A stretch of DNA of 64,000 nt from Thalassolituus alkanivorans. Its GTDB lineage: Bacteria > Pseudomonadota > Gammaproteobacteria > Pseudomonadales > Oceanobacteraceae. Positions 44,228 to 53,219 of the stretch are shown piece by piece. The notes under the pieces were generated by a model that saw nothing but the letters and a program-made list of their open reading frames with translations, searched no databases and was not told the origin of the DNA. Made by a program: the position numbers and the translations under genes. Location of the stretch: assembly GCF_020447205.1 (NCBI RefSeq), contig NZ_JAJAEL010000012.1, positions 87,778-151,777 on the forward strand. Reading direction: 5' to 3'. The number at the start of each line of letters is the position of its first letter. Position 1 is the stretch's first letter.

Positions 44228-45353
44228 GGGCTTTTACCTCGCGCAACAGGTGCGCACAGGCGGCCTGAAGGTGCGCGTCGTCGGCTTCCTGCCAGCGTCC
44301 GGGAATCTGATAACTGTGCTGCAGGTAATGCAGAAATCCCTGACGCACTGTTGGGTTCGGGCTGAATTGCGCCAACTTGGGCAGTTGCTGTTCGAGCTCG
44401 TTCTGGCTTTGTGCGCTCAGCGTCAGACCGGGCAGATTATAAAATGCCTGACCCAGCACCAGAGTATTGATATTGGCGATGATCGCCTCGATACCCACAG
44501 TAGAGTTGATGGTTGCTACGGCATCGGCATGGGCAATCATGGCCTGAGTGTCACCAGTTAAGCGCAACTGAATTTTCTGCGATTGCGTACTCAGTTGCCG
44601 GGCGAGTTCAGTGTAATCCTGATCGCACGACGGGTGAGTTTTCAGCACCACATCCGGCATGTTTTCGCCCAGCACTTTTTCGGCAGCAAGCAGGGCCTCG
44701 GTCAGGGCAAACATATCCTGCAGCCAGGGGGAAAACAGCACCACCTGACTATCGGTATTCACCTGAAACGGAATGAAAATATAGTGTTCGGGCAGATCTT
44801 CCGGACGCTCAAACACGGGGCTGGGCTGCAGATTGCTGTTACCGGAGCGGGCAATAAAAAAGGCCGGATCGCGAGGCACCGAATTAAGGAAATTGACCCC
44901 CAGAGCGTCAAGTGTGGTCATTCCCGGCAGCAGGCCATTTTCCATGACCAGAACCTTAATGCCGAGTGACTGAGCGGCGGCAATCACAATACGCTGGCGG
45001 AACTTCAGGCCGTTCCACAGCACCATATGAGTTGCCTGGCTGGTTGCCAGTGCCTGGCGATAAACAGCAAACAGCAGATATGCTTCGGCCAGTTTCACAC
45101 GGCGGAAATAACGCCAGTAATCAGCACTGCGGCTGCGGCCTTTACGGCTGTTCTTTTTTTCGCGCAGGTGGTCATCAACAATGGTTGCCAGTTCAGCACG
45201 TTGTCCCGGAATCTGGCCGAGCCAGCGCAGGTCGCACCACAGCAGTTTATGCCAGATAACGCAGGCGTCGATGTCCTGCTCCTGCAGGCAGCTGCTCAGG
45301 CGATTAAAATATTGCTGATGGACACGCCGGGCGGCGAAGAAGGCGATTTTCAT
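44220..45353 (-). CDS. Capsule polysaccharide synthesis protein (KpsS/KpsC-like)
   Basis: The preferred start at 45353 (MKIAFFAARRVHQQYF) has GAGGAG upstream and gives 377 residues. The segments VLVMENGLLPGMTTLDALGVN, VVLKTHPSCDQDYTE and AVATINSTVGIEAIIANINTLVLG are typical of the Caps_synth family, whose KpsC and KpsS members are Kdo transferases that build the capsule linker. Here it may add Kdo or a similar sugar. It is cytoplasmic. A frame extension to 45395 is less likely. Confidence 0.68.
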   Translation of the reverse strand: MKIAFFAARRVHQQYFNRLSSCLQEQDIDACVIWHKLLWCDLRWLGQIPGQRAELATIVDDHLREKKNSRKGRSRSADYWRYFRRVKLAEAYLLFAVYRQALATSQATHMVLWNGLKFRQRIVIAAAQSLGIKVLVMENGLLPGMTTLDALGVNFLNSVPRDPAFFIARSGNSNLQPSPVFERPEDLPEHYIFIPFQVNTDSQVVLFSPWLQDMFALTEALLAAEKVLGENMPDVVLKTHPSCDQDYTELARQLSTQSQKIQLRLTGDTQAMIAHADAVATINSTVGIEAIIANINTLVLGQAFYNLPGLTLSAQSQNELEQQLPKLAQFSPNPTVRQGFLHYLQHSYQIPGRWQEADDAHLQAACAHLLREVKALG

Positions 45354-45395
45354 GCTGACTCCTCGGATCAGCCGCAGAGTGTATCCTAACCGCAC

Positions 45396-45430
45396 AGAAA
45401 AAGGGAAAGCTCAGCCGCATGCGGCTGAGC
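45396..45430 (-). terminator. Rho-independent terminator of the SAM-cycle operon
   Basis: The 22-bp perfect palindrome GCTCAGCCGCATGCGGCTGAGC (45409-45430, arms of 11) is followed on the minus strand by TTTCCCTTTTT. It lies 9 bases after the metF stop. Confidence 0.85.
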
Positions 45431-45438
45431 GGAAAGCA

Positions 45439-46263
45439 TCAGACCAGATTTTTCCACACCGCCAGGCTGGGTTTAGCCTGATTCAGGGTGTAAAAATGCA
45501 GACCCGGTGCGCCACCATCAAGCAGACGACGGCACATGTCGGTAACCACTTCTTCACCGAATTTCACAATGCTGTCGCTGTCGTCACCGTAGGCTTCCAG
45601 CTGCTTGCGGATCCAGCGTGGAATCTCAGCACCACAGCTGTCAGAAAAACGTGCCAGCTTGCTGTAATTGGTGATCGGCATAATGCCCGGAATAATCGGG
45701 ATATCGACGCCCATCGCACGTACACGATCAACAAAATGGAAGTAGCTGTCGGCGTTGAAAAAGTACTGGGTAATGGCACTGTCGGCGCCGGCTTTCACTT
45801 TGCGTACAAAGTTTTGCAGGTCTTTTTCAAAGCTGCTGGCCTGTGGGTGCATCTCCGGATACGCCGCCACTTCAAGGGTGAAATGGTCGCCGGTTTCCTT
45901 ACGGATAAATTCCACCAGTTCGTTGGCGTAACGCAGCTCACTGCTGGCCAGACCGGAGCCGGATGGCAGATCACCACGCAGGGTCACTATGCGTTTAATG
46001 CCCAGTGCCTGGTAGCGTTGCAGCAGGTCGCGCAGATCGGCAGTGCTGTCACCGACACAGGACAGGTGCGGTGCAGCGGCGATACCACGTTGCTGGATGG
46101 CCTCAACCATGGCAAAGGTACGGTCACGGGTGGAGCCACCGGCGCCGTAAGTTACCGAGAAAAATTCCGGATCAAACGCTGCCAGCTCATCGCGCACTGC
46201 GAGCAGTTTGCTGGTGCCTTCGTCGGTCTGGGTCGGGAAAAATTCAAAACTTAAAGTGGTCAT
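45439..46263 (-). CDS. metF: Methylenetetrahydrofolate reductase MetF
   Basis: MetF reduces 5,10-methylene-THF to 5-methyl-THF with FAD, supplying the methyl group for methionine. The N-terminal SFEFFPTQTDEG and FFSVTYGAGGSTRDRT, then RYQALGIKRIVTLRGDLPSG and QYFFNADSYFHFVDRV are diagnostic. The 274 residues are slightly short but usual for proteobacteria. It is the last gene of sahR-metK-ahcY-metF. Confidence 0.97.
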   Translation of the reverse strand: MTTLSFEFFPTQTDEGTSKLLAVRDELAAFDPEFFSVTYGAGGSTRDRTFAMVEAIQQRGIAAAPHLSCVGDSTADLRDLLQRYQALGIKRIVTLRGDLPSGSGLASSELRYANELVEFIRKETGDHFTLEVAAYPEMHPQASSFEKDLQNFVRKVKAGADSAITQYFFNADSYFHFVDRVRAMGVDIPIIPGIMPITNYSKLARFSDSCGAEIPRWIRKQLEAYGDDSDSIVKFGEEVVTDMCRRLLDGGAPGLHFYTLNQAKPSLAVWKNLV

Positions 46264-46315
46264 GCTGACCTCGTATTCTGCGGCTGTTGGCCGTCTGTTG
46301 AGCGGTTATTCAGGC

Positions 46316-46332
46316 CGGGGGCAAAGCCCCCG
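46316..46332. other. GC-rich hairpin between ahcY and metF
   Basis: CGGGGGC and GCCCCCG form a strong 7-bp stem around AAA, 10 bases after the ahcY stop. On the minus strand no T-run follows, so it is not a clean terminator. It could stabilise or process the mRNA between the two genes. Confidence 0.6.
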
Positions 46333-46340
46333 TTCTGTTA

Positions 46341-47723
46341 TTAATACTTGTACGCTTCCGGCTTGAACGGGCCATCAACATGTACGTTGATGTATTTCGC
46401 CTGATCCGGAGTCAGCTGGGTGATAACACCACCGAAGCCTTCTACCATGTCACGGGCAACTTCTTCGTCCAGCTTCTTCGGCAGTACTTTCACATACACG
46501 CTTTCCGCTTTTTCCGCTTCCATCATGCTGGCGAACTTACGCTCGTACAGATAAATCTGTGCCAGAACCTGGTTGGCGAAAGAACCATCCATAATGCGTG
46601 ACGGGTGACCGGTTGCGTTGCCCAGGTTAACCAGACGGCCTTCAGACAACAGCAGCAGGTGATCGTCGGAGGCTTTATCGCGGTAAACCTTATGCACCTG
46701 GGGTTTGATCTCTTCCCACTCCCAGTTTTTACGCATAAATGCGGTGTCGATTTCGTTATCGAAGTGACCGATATTACACACCACAGCACCGGACTTCAGT
46801 GCTGCCAGCATGTACTGATCACAGACGTTGACGTTACCGGTGGTGGTCACCAGCAGGTCGGTGTTGGCCAGCAGGGTTTTGTTGATGCCTTCTGCGCTGC
46901 CGGTGTTGATGCCGCCGACATAGGGGGATACAACTTCGTAACCGTCCATGCACGCCTGCATGGCACAGATCGGATCGATTTCTGTGACTTTAACGATCAT
47001 GCCTTCCTGACGCAGGGACGCGGCAGAACCTTTACCCACATCGCCGTAACCGATAACCAGTGCTTTTTTACCGGACAGCAGGTGATCGGTACCACGTTTG
47101 ATGGCGTCGTTCAGAGAATGACGGCAGCCGTACTTGTTGTCGTTCTTGGATTTGGTCACGGCATCGTTAACGTTGATGGCCGGTACTTTCAGCTCGCCTT
47201 TGGCCAGCATTTCCAGCAAACGGTGCACGCCGGTGGTGGTTTCTTCAGAAATACCGTGGATGCTGTTCAGCATGGCGGGATACTTGGAGTGAACCATCTC
47301 AGTCAGGTCACCACCGTCATCCAGAATCATATTGGCATCCCATGGGGTGCTGCCGTCTTTTTCCGACAGAATGGTCTGCTCAATACACCACAGGAATTCT
47401 TCTTCGGTTTCACCTTTCCAGGCGAATACCGGAATACCGGCTGCTGCAATCGCCGCAGCAGCGTGATCCTGAGTAGAGAAAATATTGCATGAAGACCAGC
47501 GTACTTCGGCACCCAGATCAACCAGAGTCTCAATCAGTACCGCGGTCTGAATGGTCATGTGAATACAACCCATGATCTTCGCGCCCGCTAATGGCTGAGA
47601 CTCTTTGTATTTACGGCGCAGCGCCATCAGCGCCGGCATTTCGCTTTCAGCGATTTTGATTTCTTTACGGCCCCAGTCGGCCAGCGCCATATCGGCAACT
47701 TTATAATCGGTGAAGGTTGTCAT
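46341..47723 (-). CDS. ahcY: S-adenosylhomocysteine hydrolase AhcY
   Basis: AhcY splits S-adenosylhomocysteine to adenosine and homocysteine, using tightly bound NAD. Clear features are [21 protein letters not shown] at the start, [17 protein letters not shown], the NAD-binding [16 protein letters not shown] and the C-terminal [11 protein letters not shown] with the conserved Lys-Tyr. The 460 residues are typical. It lies 55 bp after metK. Confidence 0.98.
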   Translation of the reverse strand: MTTFTDYKVADMALADWGRKEIKIAESEMPALMALRRKYKESQPLAGAKIMGCIHMTIQTAVLIETLVDLGAEVRWSSCNIFSTQDHAAAAIAAAGIPVFAWKGETEEEFLWCIEQTILSEKDGSTPWDANMILDDGGDLTEMVHSKYPAMLNSIHGISEETTTGVHRLLEMLAKGELKVPAINVNDAVTKSKNDNKYGCRHSLNDAIKRGTDHLLSGKKALVIGYGDVGKGSAASLRQEGMIVKVTEIDPICAMQACMDGYEVVSPYVGGINTGSAEGINKTLLANTDLLVTTTGNVNVCDQYMLAALKSGAVVCNIGHFDNEIDTAFMRKNWEWEEIKPQVHKVYRDKASDDHLLLLSEGRLVNLGNATGHPSRIMDGSFANQVLAQIYLYERKFASMMEAEKAESVYVKVLPKKLDEEVARDMVEGFGGVITQLTPDQAKYINVHVDGPFKPEAYKY

Positions 47724-47778
47724 AATAACGTCCTCAAAATGGTCGCCGGGGATGCCGGCGGCCTGAAAAATTAGTGTC

Positions 47779-48990
47779 TTATAAACCGGCGGCTGCTTTC
47801 AGGGCGTCGACTTTGTCAGTACGTTCCCAGGTGAAAGCGGTAAAGGTTTTGGTTTTTTCTTCGCCATTTTCTTTGTAGCTGTAGCTGGTTTCGAACGGCT
47901 CACGACCGAAGTGGCCGTAAGCAGCGGTCAGCTGATACATCGGGTTCAGCAGTTCCAGCTGGTTCTGAATGGCGTATGGACGCAGGTCGAAGACTGAGCG
48001 GATGATTTTCGCCAGCTCAATATCAGAGACTTTGCCGGTACCGAAAGTGTTTACCGAAATAGAGGTTGGCTCAGCCACGCCGATGGCATAAGACACCTGG
48101 ATCTCGCAACGGTCAGCCAGACCTGCAGCAACCACGTTTTTGGCAACATAACGGCCCATATAGGCGGCTGAACGGTCAACCTTGGATGGGTCTTTACCAG
48201 AGAATGCACCACCACCGTGACGGGCCATACCGCCGTAGGTATCAACGATGATCTTGCGGCCGGTCAGACCACAATCGCCAACCGGACCACCGATTACGAA
48301 GTTGCCGGTCGGGTTGATGTGATACAGGGTGCCTTCGTGCAGCCACTCTTCCGGCAGTACATGCTTGATGATGTTTTCCAGAACCGCTGCGCGCAGGTCT
48401 TCAAGGCTGATGCTCGGATCGTGCTGGGTAGACAGAACGACGGCATCCACTTTTGGTGAGCCGCTTTCCCAGTTAATGGTGACCTGAGATTTGGCATCCG
48501 GACGCAGCCACGGCAGAGTGCCGTTACGGCGTAATTCGGACTGACGCTGTACCAGCAGGTGAGCGTAATACACCGGCGCAGGCATCAGGTTTGGCGTTTC
48601 GTTGGTGGCGTAGCCGAACATCAGGCCCTGGTCACCGGCGCCCTGATCTTCAGGCTTGGCACGGTCAACACCCTGGTTGATATCCACAGACTGCTTACCA
48701 ATACCATTCAGAACGGCACAGGTCTGGCCATCAAAACCAACGTCAGAGCTGTTGTAGCCGATACCGGTGATGACTTCACGTACGATATCTTCGAGGTCAA
48801 CGTAGCAGGAGGTGGTCACTTCACCGGCGACCACCGCCATACCGGTTTTTACCAGAGTCTCAACCGCAACGCGGGCGTATGGGTCGCGGGCAATAATCGC
48901 ATCCAGTACGGCATCAGAAATCTGATCGGCAACTTTATCCGGGTGGCCTTCAGACACCGACTCGGAGGTGAAAATGGAATATTCGCTCAT
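47779..48990 (-). CDS. metK: S-adenosylmethionine synthetase MetK
   Basis: MetK makes SAM from methionine and ATP. The signatures [33 protein letters not shown] and [19 protein letters not shown], carrying the metal and phosphate-binding residues, are all intact. The 403 residues are close to the family norm. It follows sahR by 43 bp. Confidence 0.98.
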   Translation of the reverse strand: MSEYSIFTSESVSEGHPDKVADQISDAVLDAIIARDPYARVAVETLVKTGMAVVAGEVTTSCYVDLEDIVREVITGIGYNSSDVGFDGQTCAVLNGIGKQSVDINQGVDRAKPEDQGAGDQGLMFGYATNETPNLMPAPVYYAHLLVQRQSELRRNGTLPWLRPDAKSQVTINWESGSPKVDAVVLSTQHDPSISLEDLRAAVLENIIKHVLPEEWLHEGTLYHINPTGNFVIGGPVGDCGLTGRKIIVDTYGGMARHGGGAFSGKDPSKVDRSAAYMGRYVAKNVVAAGLADRCEIQVSYAIGVAEPTSISVNTFGTGKVSDIELAKIIRSVFDLRPYAIQNQLELLNPMYQLTAAYGHFGREPFETSYSYKENGEEKTKTFTAFTWERTDKVDALKAAAGL

Positions 48991-49033
48991 GGTAAGCCCT
49001 CTTGATAATGGTTAGCGCGCAGGCGTCCGGCTG

Positions 49034-50062
49034 TTATTTCTGGCCGTTCGCGGCTGCGCGGTAAAACAAACGGAACTGGATCTGAAACCCGTTCCTTAAA
49101 CCTAAAAACTGACTCTGGCCTTCATTCAGACCAGCTTCCTGCGCCCAGGCGGATAAATCCGCCGGTTCGAATCCCAGCCACAGATCGCCGCAGGATTCTC
49201 TGGCCCAGACCTGATCGTGACGACACAGATCGGTGACCAGCAAAGTACCGCCATCGCGCAACAGCTGTGCGACATCGGTGAAAATAGTTTTCGGTGCCGG
49301 CACGTGGTGCAACACCATATTGGCGACGGCAAAATCAAACTGACCGTCCTGCTGTGCGCGCAATGTGCTGGTGTCGCCCAGCACACAGTGCACATTCTGC
49401 AGCGCTTCGCGGCTGATGGTCTGCTGCGCCTTGCTGAGCATGTCCGGCGAAATATCCAGTGCCGTTACGGCACTGAAACGGCGTGCCAGCTGGGGTAAAA
49501 ATGCCCCCTCGCCGGGACCGATTTCCAGAGCGTAGCCAGTGCTCACCGCTTTTCCTGCTTGTCCGGTCAGGGAGGCAAGAATGGTCGTCAGGGCATCACC
49601 ATACTGATCCCAGGACGCGATCAGATCCTGTTGCTCTTTAAACTCACCGGCATGGCGGGCAAAGAACTCAGCACAGGCTTCAGCGCGCTCGCTCAGTACC
49701 TGCTCAACCGCGCCGCTGTCCAGCTCGGACGTTGCCGCATCGATGGCGCTGAACAGCGACTTTAACCACAGGCTCCAGTGACCATTAGCGGTCAGCAGCG
49801 GACGGCGGTAAAAAATACTGTTGCCCTCACGCTGGCTGCTTACCAGTCCGGCCTGGGCCAGCACCTTTAAGTGATGGCTCATGGCGGACTGTTTGATGCC
49901 AAACACCTGACACAGCTCCAGTACACCAAACGCGCCCTGACCCAGTAATTGCAGAATTCCCATACGCAACGGGTCGCCGGCGGCTTTTGCAGCCTGTGCC
50001 AGTTGCTGCAGGCTCATTTCTGTCGCTGCGGGTAATTCAGATAAGGGGGTCGCGGTGTTCAT
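49034..50062 (-). CDS. sahR: ArsR-type regulator fused to SAM methyltransferase domain (SahR-like)
   Basis: The first 95 residues form an ArsR winged helix (LCQVFGIKQSAMSHHLKVLAQAGLVSSQREGNSIFYR) without metal-binding cysteines. The rest is a class I methyltransferase fold with the SAM motif ALEIGPGEGAFLPQLA and AVTALDISPDMLS. SahR-family proteins of this kind repress SAM-cycle genes and respond to S-adenosylhomocysteine. The operon metK-ahcY-metF follows directly, and a perfect palindrome sits 27 bases upstream of this start, consistent with autoregulation. Whether the methyltransferase domain still has activity is unknown. The symbol is given by context. Confidence 0.85.
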   Translation of the reverse strand: MNTATPLSELPAATEMSLQQLAQAAKAAGDPLRMGILQLLGQGAFGVLELCQVFGIKQSAMSHHLKVLAQAGLVSSQREGNSIFYRRPLLTANGHWSLWLKSLFSAIDAATSELDSGAVEQVLSERAEACAEFFARHAGEFKEQQDLIASWDQYGDALTTILASLTGQAGKAVSTGYALEIGPGEGAFLPQLARRFSAVTALDISPDMLSKAQQTISREALQNVHCVLGDTSTLRAQQDGQFDFAVANMVLHHVPAPKTIFTDVAQLLRDGGTLLVTDLCRHDQVWARESCGDLWLGFEPADLSAWAQEAGLNEGQSQFLGLRNGFQIQFRLFYRAAANGQK

Positions 50063-50088
50063 GCTGCGCAGTTTAGACGCACAGGAAA

Positions 50089-50114
50089 TCTATATCAATT
50101 TTTTTTGATATAGA
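50089..50114. promoter_or_regulatory. Palindromic operator upstream of sahR
   Basis: TCTATATCAA at 50089-50098 and TTGATATAGA at 50105-50114 are exact inverted repeats around six T. The spacing and place suit an ArsR-type dimer, so this is the likely SahR site. The half-site pattern ATATCA/TGATAT does not recur before metK, ahcY or metF, so one site would control the operon. Confidence 0.7.
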
Positions 50115-50206
50115 ATTTCCGGTCATCGTGGGTATCTGTACCGTGATGGTGGGTTTGATAGAAAAATATAATAAGAATCTTTTGAAAATACGATTTCGGC
50201 TATTTG

Positions 50207-50235
50207 TTGTGAGTGCGTACTCTCGAGGCTATTAC
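50207..50235 (+). promoter_or_regulatory. Sigma-70-like promoter of the 54-residue gene
   Basis: TTGTGA (50207-50212) and TATTAC (50230-50235) are separated by 17 bases, the ideal spacing. The hexamers match consensus at four of six positions each. Transcription would begin about 20 bases before the start codon at 50261. Confidence 0.45.
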
Positions 50236-50260
50236 AACAGGCTCTGGAGGGCCAGCCGCA

Positions 50261-50425
50261 ATGAAACAGGTAAAAAATATGGTCAGCAAGGTTTTTGGCA
50301 GTCATCAGGATGGGCAAAAAGCGGCCCCTGCATCAGTGGCGCAGACCGCAAAGATTCAGATCTGTAACTACGCCGACAACTACTACGGTGACCGGGTATG
50401 TGTGCACCGTACGGCTGAACAGTGA
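50261..50425 (+). CDS. Small protein of unknown function, 54 residues
   Basis: The ATG at 50261 has GGAGGG 9 bases upstream and a plausible promoter at 50207-50235. The product starts MKQVKNMVSKVFGS, with a basic and amphipathic N-terminus, then an Ala/Gln-rich middle and the core ICNYADNYYGDRVCVHR, where two cysteines enclose 13 residues rich in Tyr, Asn and Asp. There is no Sec signal peptide. I do not recognise the family. It lies between the divergent sahR and the convergent mipA-like gene, ending 6 bases short of the latter. The strong ribosome binding site is the main support that it is real. Confidence 0.55.
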   Translation: MKQVKNMVSKVFGSHQDGQKAAPASVAQTAKIQICNYADNYYGDRVCVHRTAEQ

Positions 50426-50431
50426 GCAGGT

Positions 50432-51226
50432 TTATGGCGTGGTCCAGCTCAGCAGCAGCATTGCCTGACGGCTGACCGGCTGGCCGACCAGCGGGCTGTC
50501 CTGCAGGGTGTCGTCCAGCCACTCCTGCTGCCAGCGCAGGCGCAGCAGCCACTGCGGACTGATGGGCCACAGCGCCTGCAGCGTCAGTTGCGGATTAAAC
50601 GCCTGCTGCGGCTGGTATTCGGGGCGCAGTGCGTTGCTTTGTTCCGGGCTGATGCCATACACATAGCGGCTGTAAGATTCGCTCAGCCAGCGTGTACCGG
50701 CAAGCAGCTGGGCGCGCGTACCGCCCTGCAGATAAAACAGGGGAAGGGTGATGCTGGCATCGGCGGTCAGTGCGCCGGAGTGCGAAGACATATCCTGCTC
50801 GACACCAGCATTCAGCCAGCCCCAGCCGCCGCGCAGCTGCAAGGTGGTATCGCCACCATCGCTGCGATAGCCATCAAATACCGGGTCATTGCTGTCGGCT
50901 TTGCCCCATAAGCGGCTGTCGTACACCTCATCCCGCAAACCGATGCCAGTACTCAGGCTGAGGCTGTTTTGCTGCCACTGATACTGCAGCAGGGCGCCAT
51001 CGACGCCCAGGCGCCAGTTGCCACGCCGGGCTGACAGCAGCGGAAAATTAAAATGTTGGCTCTCCGCCTGCTGCCAGGGCGTTGAGCGCTGCAGCGTGCC
51101 GGCGCCATATTCCAGCTGCCAGTATTCAGCCGGAGCCGTTTCACTGGCATACAGCGCCGGGCTCAGTGGCGCCATGCACAGGCTGCAGCTGACTGAGGTG
51201 AATAAAAGATAGATAACCTGATTCAT
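50432..51226 (-). CDS. MipA/OmpV-family outer membrane protein
   Basis: The start at 51226 (MNQVIYLLFTSVSCSLC) gives a signal peptide and 264 residues; an upstream extension to 51346 has no support. The mature part shows beta-barrel strands alternating aromatic residues, and the family segment LAGTRWLSESYSRYVYGISPEQ followed by RPEYQPQQAFNPQLTL. MipA of E. coli binds the MltA lytic transglycosylase; OmpV relatives are osmotic or stress-linked porins. It is divergent from a two-component system, often seen for this family. Confidence 0.85.
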   Translation of the reverse strand: MNQVIYLLFTSVSCSLCMAPLSPALYASETAPAEYWQLEYGAGTLQRSTPWQQAESQHFNFPLLSARRGNWRLGVDGALLQYQWQQNSLSLSTGIGLRDEVYDSRLWGKADSNDPVFDGYRSDGGDTTLQLRGGWGWLNAGVEQDMSSHSGALTADASITLPLFYLQGGTRAQLLAGTRWLSESYSRYVYGISPEQSNALRPEYQPQQAFNPQLTLQALWPISPQWLLRLRWQQEWLDDTLQDSPLVGQPVSRQAMLLLSWTTP

Positions 51227-51290
51227 ACGTCCGTCGCTCCGCCGGTCAGTGGTAACCGATGCTAGAGCGGCGGGGCAGCGCTGCCTTGTG

Positions 51291-51342
51291 GCAAATGTCA
51301 CGACAGAGGTGCGGCGGCAAATGTCACGACAGAGGTGCGGCG
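51291..51342. repeat. Two exact 26-bp tandem repeats with operator-like core
   Basis: The 26-bp unit starting GCAAATGTCACGACAG occurs at 51291-51316 and 51317-51342 without mismatch. The first copy lies within GTGGCAAATGTCAC, an imperfect palindrome of the form GTGRCA-WW-TGYCAC. The inverted core TGACATTTGC recurs at 51366-51375. All lie between the divergent mipA-like and sensor kinase genes. Confidence 0.85.
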
Positions 51343-51365
51343 GCACCGGGCCGACAGGCAGAAGA

Positions 51366-51375
51366 TGACATTTGC
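51366..51375. promoter_or_regulatory. Third, inverted copy of the operator core
   Basis: TGACATTTGC matches the reverse complement of the core in the two tandem repeats at 51291-51342. It lies 40 bases before the GTG start of the kinase gene. The likely binder is the NarL-type regulator encoded at 52575. Confidence 0.5.
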
Positions 51376-51414
51376 CCTATTCAGCAACGGCAGCGCCTCT
51401 GGCACACTGCGGCC

Positions 51415-52578
51415 GTGAACAGAATCAAACCCAACCTCATTATTGCCGCCGATATTATTCTGGCGGCACTGACCATCGGCTTTTTGGCTGCGGCGCTGAT
51501 CTTCCTCTGGCTGGGCCAGGTGGAGGCCGTTACCCGGGTGCCGGCGACCCCTGCCTGGATCGCGCTGACAAGCGGTCTGTTCCTGCTGAATCTGGTTGCG
51601 AATGTGCTGGCACGTCTGCCGCCCTGGCGTGAGGCCCGGCGCCCGCCAGTCTGGTTGTGGCTGGCAATGGTCAGCGCTCTGTTGCTGATGTTGCTGTTTG
51701 GCAGCGGCATCTGTGCGGTACTGTGGATTCTGGTGATCGCGCAGTTACCGCGTTATTTCAGCTGGCGCAGTTGCCTGCTGGCCGCGCTGCTGGTGCCGCT
51801 GCTGGTAGGCCTGTATCAGGGGCTGTTGTTTGATCAGGACTTTGTGCTGATCAACACCGTGCTCTATGCGCTGTTTAACCTCTTTGCGCTGTACATCTGT
51901 TTTACCCTGCAGGCGGAACAGCAGGCGCGGGAATATGCCTCGCAGCTGGTGCGTGAGCTGAAAGCCACGCAAAGCCTGCTGTCGTCGGCCAGCAAGCGCG
52001 ATGAGCGTTTGCGTATTGCGCGCGAATTGCACGACCTGCTCGGGCACCATCTGGCGGCACTCAGTATTCAGCTGGAGATTGCCCGCCATACCGAAGCGCA
52101 ACCGCGGGATCACGCCATTGACCGCGCCGGAACTATTGCTCATCTGTTGCTCAGTGATATGCGCGAGGCGGTGTCTGAATTCCGTGAACGGCGCGGGCTG
52201 GATTTGCGTCAGGCGCTGACCTCCCTGCTGGAAGCGGTGCCGCGTCCGCGGGTTTGGCTGCAGATTCAGCCGCGTCTGATAATTGATGATGTGCACTGCG
52301 CCGAAGTGATACTGCGCTGTGCGCAGGAAGCGCTGACCAATATTCTGCGTCACAGCCAGGCCAGTCGTGCGGCTATTGTATTGCGGCAACAGGGCGCCAA
52401 CCTGCAGCTTACGGTAGAAGATAACGGCGGGCTGCGGCAGCTGCCGGTGCCCGGTAATGGCATGCGTGGTATGCAGGAGCGGGCGCAGGATATCGGTGGC
52501 CGCTGCGACTGGGAATGTGGCCTGCATGGTTTAAAACTTACACTGACCCTGCCCTGGGATAATGGACTGCTCGTATGA
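51415..52578 (+). CDS. NarL-type sensor histidine kinase
   Basis: The preferred start is the GTG at 51415, giving 387 residues; the frame runs back to 51259 but that part carries the repeats and operator sites. Five or so membrane segments occupy about residues 8-160. The HisKA_3 domain has the phospho-His206 in ARELHDLLGHHLAALSIQLE, and the ATPase domain has CAQEALTNILRHSQA (N box) and VEDNGG...GNGMRGMQERA. With no large periplasmic loop, it may sense the membrane itself, as DesK does; this is inference. It overlaps the regulator gene by 4 bases. Confidence 0.9.
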   Translation: MNRIKPNLIIAADIILAALTIGFLAAALIFLWLGQVEAVTRVPATPAWIALTSGLFLLNLVANVLARLPPWREARRPPVWLWLAMVSALLLMLLFGSGICAVLWILVIAQLPRYFSWRSCLLAALLVPLLVGLYQGLLFDQDFVLINTVLYALFNLFALYICFTLQAEQQAREYASQLVRELKATQSLLSSASKRDERLRIARELHDLLGHHLAALSIQLEIARHTEAQPRDHAIDRAGTIAHLLLSDMREAVSEFRERRGLDLRQALTSLLEAVPRPRVWLQIQPRLIIDDVHCAEVILRCAQEALTNILRHSQASRAAIVLRQQGANLQLTVEDNGGLRQLPVPGNGMRGMQERAQDIGGRCDWECGLHGLKLTLTLPWDNGLLV

Positions 52579-53216
52579 TCAATGTGGTGTTGATTGAGGA
52601 TCAGCAACTGGTGCGTGAAGGCATCCGCACTCTGTTGCATCTGCGCCCGCTGTGCCGGGTGGTGGCCGAAGCCAGTGACGGAGTGCAGGGACTGGCGGCC
52701 ATTGAAGAGCATCAGCCGGACGTCATCCTGCTGGATATCCGTATGCCGAATATGAGCGGCACAGAATTACTGGCAGAACTGCACCAGCGGCGCTGCAATA
52801 TACCGGTCCTGGTGCTGACCACCTTTGATGACCATGAACTGGTGCTGGAATGTATGCGCCGGGGGGCTCGTGGTTATCTGCGTAAAGACGTGGCGCTGGA
52901 TGAGTTGCTGGCCGCGATCGAAACCCTGCATCAGGGCGGGCAATGGGTACAGCCGGCGGTGACGAGTAAGATCAGTGAGCACCGCCTTGAGCTGGAGTTT
53001 GACAGCAGCACCAGCCTGGCCGATGAGCCACTGACAGCGATAGAGCTGCAGGTTCTGCGGCTGGTGGCGGCAGGTTACACCAATCAGGAAATTGCCGGAG
53101 CCTTGCATAAATCGACAGGCACGGTGCGCAATCAGGTGTCCTTTATTCTGGCCAAACTGAATGTACGCGACCGCACCCGGGCGGTGCTGAAGGCCATTGA
53201 TAATGGCCTGCTATAA
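52575..53216 (+). CDS. NarL/FixJ-family response regulator
   Basis: The 213-residue protein has a receiver domain with Asp54 (VILLDIRMPNMSG) and Lys in GYLRKDVALDE, then a LuxR-type helix-turn-helix (LTAIELQVLRLVAAGYTNQEIAGALHKSTGTVRNQ). Its start lies in the stop of the kinase gene. Target sites are probably the repeats at 51291-51342 and 51366-51375, so it would control the mipA-like gene and itself. The gene converges on the chemoreceptor gene with 3 bases between. Confidence 0.95.
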   Translation: MINVVLIEDQQLVREGIRTLLHLRPLCRVVAEASDGVQGLAAIEEHQPDVILLDIRMPNMSGTELLAELHQRRCNIPVLVLTTFDDHELVLECMRRGARGYLRKDVALDELLAAIETLHQGGQWVQPAVTSKISEHRLELEFDSSTSLADEPLTAIELQVLRLVAAGYTNQEIAGALHKSTGTVRNQVSFILAKLNVRDRTRAVLKAIDNGLL

Positions 53217-53219
53217 CGC

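Noticed and set aside
45439..46254. Plus-strand ORF opposite metF.
   Set aside because: metF is intact on the other strand; the ORF is a by-product of GC-rich codon use.
46316..46332. Hairpin between ahcY and metF as a terminator.
   Set aside because: No T-run follows on the minus strand, and metF is expected to be in the same transcript. Listed only as a hairpin.
51291..51342. Paired 26-bp repeats as a CRISPR remnant or att site.
   Set aside because: There are only two units without a spacer, in a divergent promoter region, and no cas, integrase or tRNA gene is present.
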